Source: Ascidia mentula
Taxonomy: Eukaryota; Chordata; Ascidiacea; Phlebobranchia; Ascidiidae
DNA: 64,000 nucleotides
Direction: 5' to 3'
Assembly (NCBI GenBank): GCA_947561715.1
Contig: OX387197.1
Span: 21,416,266 to 21,480,265 of the forward strand
A program made the position numbers and the translations under genes. Shown here one piece after another: positions 55,942-64,000 of the stretch (positions are counted from its first letter, which is position 1; each line of letters starts with the position of its first letter). The notes below the pieces were generated by a model. The model made no database searches. It was not told the origin of the DNA and was given only the letters and a program-made list of their open reading frames with translations.

Positions 55942-58900
55942 TTACGCTGAAGATATTCTTGAGAGGTCTAGCAGATGCCTCATTGTTGGTCGGCCATGCG
56001 GACAATTCCAAGGGTGATGAATATCAGCCATGTGGTCCAGCAACTTTCTCATTTCTCTTACATCAAGGGCGGTGCCTAGAGGGAAGGCAAACAGAGAGTA
56101 AGTCATTCAGCGAGCACCTGAATTTAGCCACTGCCATTGTCAGTGAACTATATATAAATCAGCCAAGTGTCTTTGCATAACGGAACAGTAATTTTCTAAA
56201 GTTTGTAACTGGGCAATTTTACCACTAGTCTACTTACAGATCATTGTCACAGATTTTTTAAAAATTTTAGTCAACGCAGAACTTTGGTAATGCAAAGTTT
56301 GGAGGCCAAATCTTTATAGGTTCAAGTATGTAAAGGTGTTTGGCTTCAAATAACGCTCAACGAAACAAAAACCAATAGTCGCGCTTATTTCAATCCAATA
56401 AGCGTATATTAAATATAATCGCAACATATAATGAACGCAGAAGCGTTACATGCGTTGTCTCATTTTGGTGGTGGAAATCCCCTACGTACATGTGAAGGTT
56501 GCCTGGCAAGTTGTGCGCTTACGCACCAGTGTTCCTTGACCGCAATATACCCCGTAAAAGCACTGAGCTCCTGTAGCTCATTCAGTAGAGCGTTGGGCCT
56601 ATATAGTTAACCTAAGGTCGTGAGTTCACATCTTACCGGAAGCTTGATTTTTTAATTCTCGCTCTGACTTGACGGGAAAATGGCTAAACCAGCTTAGTTG
56701 CGATACCAGTAAACCTTATGAACATGTTATTAAGTTACCAATCATAACAGATTTTCGACAGGCTCTGGATGCGAACATCTGCCTGACACGTGAAGGTCGG
56801 CAGAACACTCCTGGGGCGTCGCTCAACATGAAGATCAACTCGTCCACATCCGAGGATCCAAAATCCCAATTTTTACTCATTGGAACCCGAGTGAGAGAAA
56901 CGATTTCCAGTCCTGAGTCTGTTGAACGTGTTTAAAGTCGTTTGTGGTAAAAATTGTAAATAAGAGCAAGTCACTCATCACACTTTAACATTTCTATCTA
57001 AACGTATCATGTTTAACCCTTTAATACGGAGGTGTATCAATGTACTTGACTATTGGAAGCTAAACTCTGTATAATCAGGGACAACAAACCGGCAACCGTT
57101 TTTTCTTTGGTTTTTTCTTTTCTACACATAAATATTATCTTACCTTGATCTTGTTCAACGCGAAAGTCGAAGCCGTTTCTTTTAAAAACATGCAGGTTTT
57201 CGAGCAGCACAAGCTTATCGGCTGCGATCAAGTTGAGTCTTTGCGGTACGACCAACAATTGTGTGTGGATGTCGCTGCGCTGCAGGGTTTCGAAATTGTA
57301 TATCTCGTCTGACGCGTGCTGCAAGGAAGCGATATTATCACATTTACATTGCACATGCCGGCTGTTTTGCATTTTGTAGAGACTTAACCACGAATTCCTT
57401 GAATCTTCTGTAAAATCATTTCTTTGTGTGATAAAGTCGATAAGCTCTTACAAAAAGGTAATTGAGATAACTTTACAAAAATACATTTACCTGGTCGATT
57501 ATGAACAAGTCGTTTTTGTGACGTGCAACCACAAAGCCGAGGTTGAACTGCCCCAGGGGCGCCATCTCGAGGAAGGCGGATTTGTTTAAATTTCGACTCA
57601 GCTCTTTTTCGGCGTCGGAATTTTGCCCTGGAGCGATTTTTGCTTGAAAACCAGAACACGTTTCGAGTTGATTTCGAGTTTGGAGATCTGCCCAAAACAC
57701 GAGAAGCAGGTTCGTGATTTGTGAGTTTGTCGTTAAGTCCACAAAAATATGAGGCTACATTTTTAGATATTTAACCGACACAACGGGAAAATTTCAACAA
57801 AAACAATTACATATAATACAGGATTATGAACAACAGCAAACGTTATAACATAATATTTAAACTGGGTTCGTTGTGCATGCCTTAAGATGCGAAATGAAAT
57901 CGCCAATACGACATATCGGTACAAATATTAAACCCTGTGTATGTAGTTTACTATGTTTGACCCACAATCACACGGAAGATGTCACCTACCTTTAATGACA
58001 CGAAGTCTTTGCGTTAAGGTGGTCAGAGAAAACTGAACGCTCTGTACTGAACAACCACTATCCGCAGAGTCCGCTTTGTCGTAAACAACATTAACTTGAG
58101 GATCGCCTGGCACACAGTTTGATTCAGCGCAATTACGTGAGATAGTTTTTAATTTCAAATGGTCAAAATCGTTGGATTGATGGCTGTTCTCAACACTGAT
58201 ATCGTCCGACACTTCGGTAGCGTCAGCTTTTGTTAACTCCACTTTAGCATTGTCCGCTAGTGGGCGCTTTATGCTCGTAATATTCACGTCGTCGGGCATT
58301 CGACAAACTACTTCATCATTGTCCGAATCCAAAGACGCGGATTGGTTGAACCGCGGCGAGAAGAACGTGTCCATGCGCGGTTGCTTGGCAACGGGTGCAG
58401 GTGTCGAATGACAGTGAATGGAAGATCTTTTGCGGGAAATAAAATCTTGTGCTGGCGACTCGTTTCTTCTAAGCCTAGAAAGCAAGCTGCTGGACGAGGG
58501 AGTAGAACACTCGCTTGGTTTTGTCTGGTCTTGAGTCGATGACGCGGTGATATTGTTTGGTTTTTCGACTCGGCTATCTGTATAGAGTGGGAAGTGAGAT
58601 TTTACTACAAGGTAATAATGAATGTTCAAATTCAAGACGATTCCTTATATTCTAAAACAACTTACCACTGGTGGTAAGGAGTTAATCGACCAAAAAAGGT
58701 ACAAGAGAATACAAACAAGTTACTTTTCTGCTGGTCCGTGTTGGGTCGTGGACACGCATCCACTGTGTGGCAACCTCCCCTTTCGTACATTCGTAACAGC
58801 GAGCATTTGACGATCGCCAACAACACCTTCTCCCCTTGAAGAAAAACCTGGCGCTTGTCCGGAGTGACGTTGACATCCACTGCGTCACGCTTCATGCCAA

Positions 58901-61900
58901 TGTTGAGTGCCACAAACGGGTACTGATGCCTGCAATTTTTAAATGCAAATAGACGTTGAAAAACGGTCGTTACGTTCACGTAAATACGTGGAAAATGTCG
59001 CAAACGTATAGGTGCAAAATATATGGAAATACATGTGTGAACAACGAATTTCTAGCATAACTGACACCATCAGTGAAAAGAAAAACTGACAGGCAGATAC
59101 AGTCTCGGCCCAACGACAGACAGCAAGTGCAAGTCATAAACCTGGCGTAAATTCGGTGGCATAAAACTTAGCGAGGAGGAAATTTACAGAAAGGTAAAGG
59201 ATCGAACAATATCCACCCAAACACATGTTGTGGCTTGTCGTCAATATTTTATAATTTTGTTGTAAAACCTTTGCATGGTGCCTCTTTTTTTTATCAACCA
59301 AACGCATTGTACTGAAACTGTGGGCGGTTTTTATATGTTATCCCACAGACACAGTGTCAAATTGTGATCGTCGACTGATAGACATATATTAAACTTCCTT
59401 AACCAGTCCAGATATATAGCATAGTTCAAATGAGTGATTCCCAAACTTTTTGTAGTCAAGGACCAATTCATAAAATCTACACGTCTGCAGAGCCCTACTT
59501 AAATTTTTTAGGGCGTCTTGTCATGAACCAAGTTGAATAATTCTTTTAATACACAATGAGTGTAACGTAACAAATAGAAACGGATAAGAACAAAGCTTTA
59601 AACGTCGGCATTCACGAACACCTAAGACCGTCACAAAGTCCGATGTTACTGTGTTACATTATTTAACATAGATAACATCGCTTCATAAGCAACTTCACCC
59701 CCTTAAGTCGTCCAGAAGAGTCACACCATAAGCTGCACTGATGAGACCTTGTAGGTCAAAACAGTGGCCATCTGAATGCAGCTCACAAACATCACTACGT
59801 TAGTTTACCTGTTGAACAAGTGGTAGACTTCGTTTACTAATTTTGACAAACGAGAAAAGTCCACAGGCCGTGAGTTGATGAAGTAATACTGACGGTCAGG
59901 AGAGGAACGACCGTGCGTGTGACCAATGAAGGAAATCCAACCGTTAATAGACACGTGCTTACACAATCCATCTACCTCCACCTCTTTCAAATGAAAATCC
60001 TCGCACACCTACACCACAGTAAAGATATTTTTAAATCTGTCCCTCTGGCACAACTAAACGTAACTTCTATTGACGGACGTTTCACTTGCTTTTCAACTAG
60101 GCTTCTTCAGGGTAATGGTGCAGCACACAACCCAGCCTAGCTGAATAGCAGATGAAACGTCGGACAATAAAAGTTACCTTTAATTGTGTCAGAAGGACAG
60201 GTTATAAAATATAATATGCCTGGCAGCAACAGCAACATGGCAATGATGTCTAGTTAGCAAAAAAACGCTGTGTACAAATATGTACCTCAGGCGTTGGTTC
60301 GACTTGGGCAAATTCAGTCAGAACCTCGAACTGTTTGGACCCAAATAGGGTGATGATGTTTTGTCTTATAGATGCGGCCGCTTTGGTTGAAACTATCACA
60401 CTTTTTCTACCCCTCGAAGTCTGCTTTGTAGTGTGTTTGTTTGTTAAATACACAGAGAAGCTTTTAATGTAGTTTAAAAAACTGGTTACCTGGTTACTGC
60501 AGGATATTCGTACATTTGTAGATATCATGCAGTAGGCATTTAGTAGATGAAGAAGCTTTGTGTATTCCTAATTAATATGTATGAAAAAAAGAAAGGTATT
60601 ACATGAAATAGTACATCAATGGAACAAATCTACTTTTTTAAACAAGCGTGTGAATTCATATCCATCACCTTTTTAATGTTGCGATTAAACTCCTTGCATC
60701 TGACAGGTAGAGTTGAAAAAATGTTTTTCAGCTGGACTGTGGTCCCAACTTGCCTTGCAACTTGGGTTGTTTTCAATATTTTTCCATTGTAATCATAGTC
60801 AAGTTTGTGCCCAATACTGGAAACAAATGACATTGTGTTAGTTAGATGTCATTTGATCTATAACTGAATATAAATATAATTAGCAATTCCAGTTATGTGC
60901 AAACACATCATGAATGGAAAATGATGTAAAATTGTGTCTTACAAAGTATTTACAATTTATAACTGCAGAAATTGACAAAGCAGTCTTTTATGTATGAAAC
61001 TGCAATGACACAACTCACAATATTTACACACAGTTGCAAATCATTGTAATATCAAAAACTGAAATCTTTGAGCTTTCATTTTACTTTTTACAACAAGTTG
61101 AGTTGGTTTACCTTGCATCCTTGTGTCTGGTGCTGATGGACACATCACAAAGAGCACACAGTGAACTAAGTGCTTCTCCTCTAAACCCAAATGTCCCGAT
61201 GGAGTTCAGGTCAACAAATTCTTTTAGTTTAGAAGTATAGTGCTTCAGTGCTGTGTATCATGAAAAGAATTAAACATAGTTGTCCACTTTTTTGTGTTTA
61301 GGTGAATTGTTATGTACATCTATATATAGAAATATTAAATTTAAAAAAAATAGATGGTCACCGAGACTATAAGGCCGGGCCCACACATACGCTTTGCACA
61401 GATGGATTCTTTGTTTGTTTCATTATACGCCGGTGTGCGATGCCCTTCTTAAGGCAAATTTTTTTATACTCCAGATCAAAAAAATGTACATAACAATTTT
61501 CCGATTCATAAAAAATGATTACAACATTACAAAAAAACAAATTTATGCAAAAAAGTTTATGATTGCATTTATGAGTATGGCACCCAGCATATGAAAGAAC
61601 AAACACACAATGTGCCCAAGCTGTGCTTTGCCATATGGTAATAATATATCTTAATAGCTGAATTTACATATCTGATACTTTTAAGAAGCCAAACAACATT
61701 GGATTGCTGATATGTACGACTTACTGAGGGCAGCAAAATTATTTTCCTCAACTCCAATGCCATTGTCAGATACTTCCACAACTTCTGATCCGTATTCCTT
61801 TAACTTTACCTCTGTTTTAAAAAAAAATGATTATTTATACAGAATTTTACGCATACTTTTGGTTTCATTTGAGCTTTGTAAAGGACATGACATTCCCACC

Positions 61901-62029
61901 AATTGTGGTTGCTTTTGCGTCCAAGCTGTTTTCAACAAGCTCCTTTACAGCAGTAGCAAGGTCCAGCACAACTTGTCCAGAGCATATTTGGTGCACCGTT
62001 GACTTGTTAATTGGTTTAATTTCAGTCAT
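55942..62029 (-). CDS. PMS2: Mismatch repair endonuclease PMS2
   Basis: MutL homologue that pairs with MLH1 (MutL-alpha) and nicks the new strand during mismatch repair, nuclear. 13 exons: 62029-61900, 61811-61725, 61250-61112, 60816-60669, 60567-60490, 60420-60286, 60008-59809, 58929-58724, 58577-57990, 57687-57491, 57318-57144, 56918-56739, 56075-55942 (2397 nt, 798 residues). N-terminal GHKL ATPase: [35 protein letters not shown] long unconserved linker (exon 9, about 195 residues, Ser-rich) follows. C-terminal endonuclease: [22 protein letters not shown] split between exons 10 and 11 (fits DQHA-X2-E-X4-E), [13 protein letters not shown] and [10 protein letters not shown], so the metal-binding set is complete. 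This and the [10 protein letters not shown] start favour PMS2 over PMS1 or MLH3. Several introns contain small mobile elements. Confidence 0.95.
56511..56650 (+). mobile_element. tRNA-derived SINE copy B
   Basis: In PMS2 intron 12. Starts with gtgcgcttacgcac and continues like copy A at 9.3 kb, with an A-box-like tagctcattcagtagagcg and a B-box-like aaggtcgtgagttcacatc. The A-box is closer to a true tRNA than in copy A, so the two copies complement each other. Confidence 0.7.
59721..59788. repeat. Dispersed repeat, copy 3
   Basis: In PMS2 intron 7. Carries gctgcactgatgagacctt, then ggtcaaaacagtggccatct and gcagctcacaa: the most complete of the three copies. Confidence 0.6.
60039..60199. mobile_element. 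Fold-back element in PMS2 intron 6
   Basis: Inverted arms of about 65 bp (60039-60102 and 60135-60199), roughly 80% complementary, with a 32-bp spacer. Each arm carries a gacgtttca core. No open frame. Starts about 30 bp past the exon border. Confidence 0.75.
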
Positions 62030-64000
62030 TTTGTTCACAATCTTGGAGGTATTTTTATTACAAAAGGTAAGGTATTGCAAAAGGGAAAACACCTAAATCG
62101 AAGTCTGTCGTCCGGTGGCGGTAGTAAGTTAATGATGCATGTGTTGTCGTTACCTCTTGGCTTGAAGTGTTGAAGCAGTGAATGTATAGCAGGAAATGCC
62201 ATGGAAAAACTATTTACGCAACGGCATTTATATATGCTGGTAAATCTATTTTAACCGCTAATAAAAACAATGATGACATCCGAATAAGACACTGATAAAG
62301 CAAACGTGGCACACATCTTATATCTGTACTGCAGCTGGCTTAAAATTGCTTCATAATTCTAACGAAAACCACCATGTTATATATGCGTGGTGCTACAGTG
62401 TCAGGAAAACTGTTGTTATGTTGTTATTTAGCTACTCCGCTATAATAAACCCTAATAGTATGACAGCATTACAAATAGGTACATCTGTAAACAAAGCGAC
62501 ACGGTAGTACAGAATTCTAATACACACCAACGGTCATAAGGTGTTAAGCACTGTTTCTTAACTGGGGGTTCATGGACCTTCAAGGTTCACAGTTACCTAT
62601 GGGGGGGATCCTCAGGACTTTCTCAAACAACTATGCTTTAAGTGATGAGGAATATTTTGTACAGAAACATCACCAAAAATGTCAAAATATTTTGTCGGTG
62701 ATGAGTCCAGAGTTTACAAACTCGGTCATGTGGTCTACGAGTCCAAACGAGCTAAGAAACCCTGGTCCAAACGAAATTCCCAATTTCGTCGTTTAAAATT
62801 TCACCTCATATCGATCGCGGAAAAATATCTTGGACGGAAAAGGTATAAAACTGAACACAAAAAAACGAATAATTTTATGTTTCATAATTTGTAAATGCAG
62901 ACAAACCAAAAGTGAGTTAAGTAAAAATTTTGGTCGTTTATCATTTTTTCAAACGGACCTTCGTCAGGTAATTCCTGTCACTGCCAAAGCTTTTAATTTT
63001 AGGTTGTTTTCGATTGAAACTTTTCTCCACTGAAATCATCAAGTTTCGGATCGTAACAAAGCAATCCCGCACCTTTCGATTTCACGCAATCGCGAGCGAT
63101 AAGAAACGCCAAAAGCTCGAAAAGTACAAGGCGCACAACAAGAAGATCTCACGGTCGAGCGCCCACGGGTCGAAAGCGCGAGACCGACGGTGTTTAAAAC
63201 CGAGCGACCGAAAGAGAAACAATCAGTGGCACTTCAGACTACGGAAAGGCGACACCAGTTGGAAAAATAGTTCCTTCGGGTCTGTGCACGTTTGTTGTGA
63301 CCCCTGCAGTCGACAAAGATTTTTTGCGCCTGCCAATGCTAAGGTGTCTCGTTTTCTTCCGCCGTTCTAGTTTCTTGAGGTTTACAGTTGTTGTCGTAGA
63401 ATCGAATGCCATCAGGAAACGTCATTTTAAAATTAGGTGCTTTTTCCACTTTTGGTATCGATTTTAGCGTAAGTTTGGTGAAGAATAAGTGTAAGATCCG
63501 TATTGTCCGATCTTTGTCGTCCACAGATGAAGCAGCTTTTGTTTTAGAGACGATGGATAAGTGTGAATAACGGAGGTCATATGTGTGGTTTGTATTACAT
63601 TGTTAAACTGCAGGTGGCGTTTAATGCAAGGCACAACGAAGCAATCGTACACTTGTCTTCGAAATGGCATCATCGTTGTGTTGGTAGTATGGTTCGTTTA
63701 ATGGTCATTATTTTCATAATGGATTTGGAACTGGAATAACAAGTGCTTGCGCGCACTTGCTGTCTTACATCGATCAACGTTAAAGTGTTCTATCGTCTTG
63801 AGTCATAACGATTGGCCGATCAATCACAGAACCGAACAATGCGTGATGCAAGATCGCATGCATTTTTAATGTCTGGTTAAACACGGCAGATAAACAGATC
63901 TTGGCTAAAAATAAAACGAGCATGATTAAACAGATTTAACATCAACTTATGCAAACAAAAAAGAAAAGAGAATTACAAAATTTCATTAAAATATTCTGTT
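62030..64000. other. Region upstream of PMS2, no firm gene
   Basis: Contains the PMS2 promoter. A hAT-like edge (cactgtttcttaactggggg) lies near 62547. At 63014-63370 a forward frame of 118 codons is Lys/Arg-rich with a GC-richer codon pattern than its surroundings; no domain is recognisable, and splice signals are unclear, so it was not called a gene. Confidence 0.4.

Noticed and set aside
54030..62029. GFER and PMS2 as an operon
   Set aside because: Same strand, but the gap is about 715 bp with its own poly(A) signal; ascidian operons usually have far shorter gaps.

Overview
The window is animal nuclear DNA with split genes, short introns and AT-rich noncoding sequence. It most likely comes from a solitary ascidian such as Ciona. 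This is inferred from compact genes, an M-Ras-type GTPase, a Ty3/gypsy gag relic and tRNA-derived SINEs; species is not proven. All gene models were built by hand from splice signals and protein-family similarity. Five multi-exon models (VWA gene, LDLa-ZP gene, POLE, MRAS, PMS2) and the three-exon GFER model each sum to a whole number of codons, which supports them.

Left part (1-19.9 kb): a repeat-rich cluster of small extracellular-protein genes and their remains. It holds two CUB-domain units at 1-2.0 kb, a 442-bp tandem array at 2.4-4.3 kb, and a broken von Willebrand A (VWA) gene at 5.4-8.7 kb with a 1.3-kb inverted-repeat element in one intron. Then come two decayed CUB units (10.6-11.5 kb), a reverse-strand gag relic (12.5-13.2 kb) and an intact paralogous VWA gene (14.57-16.46 kb). 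The 3' flank of that gene is duplicated at 19.05-19.19 kb, beside a reverse-strand exon for a C-type-lectin-like membrane protein. A 167-bp hAT MITE with a perfect 8-bp target duplication and a strong hairpin also lie here.

Middle part: 19.9-27.8 kb carries a 23-exon gene for a 984-residue type I membrane protein with 13 LDL-receptor class A repeats, a zona pellucida (ZP) domain, a furin-type site, an EGF-like module and a transmembrane helix. It converges on POLE, the catalytic subunit of DNA polymerase epsilon (reverse strand, 46 exons, 28.17-48.04 kb, 2272 residues). POLE diverges from MRAS (49.78-52.39 kb, 200 residues).

Right part: GFER/ALR, a sulfhydryl oxidase (reverse strand, 54.03-55.23 kb), and PMS2, a mismatch-repair endonuclease (reverse strand, 55.94-62.03 kb, 798 residues). 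Nothing firm was found in 62.03-64.0 kb. POLE and PMS2 both guard replication fidelity, but their closeness is probably chance.

The points most worth a second look are the LDLa-ZP-EGF architecture, a change of membrane anchor in M-Ras, repeated GC-AG introns, and the decaying CUB/VWA cluster. No clearly new biological system was demonstrated.
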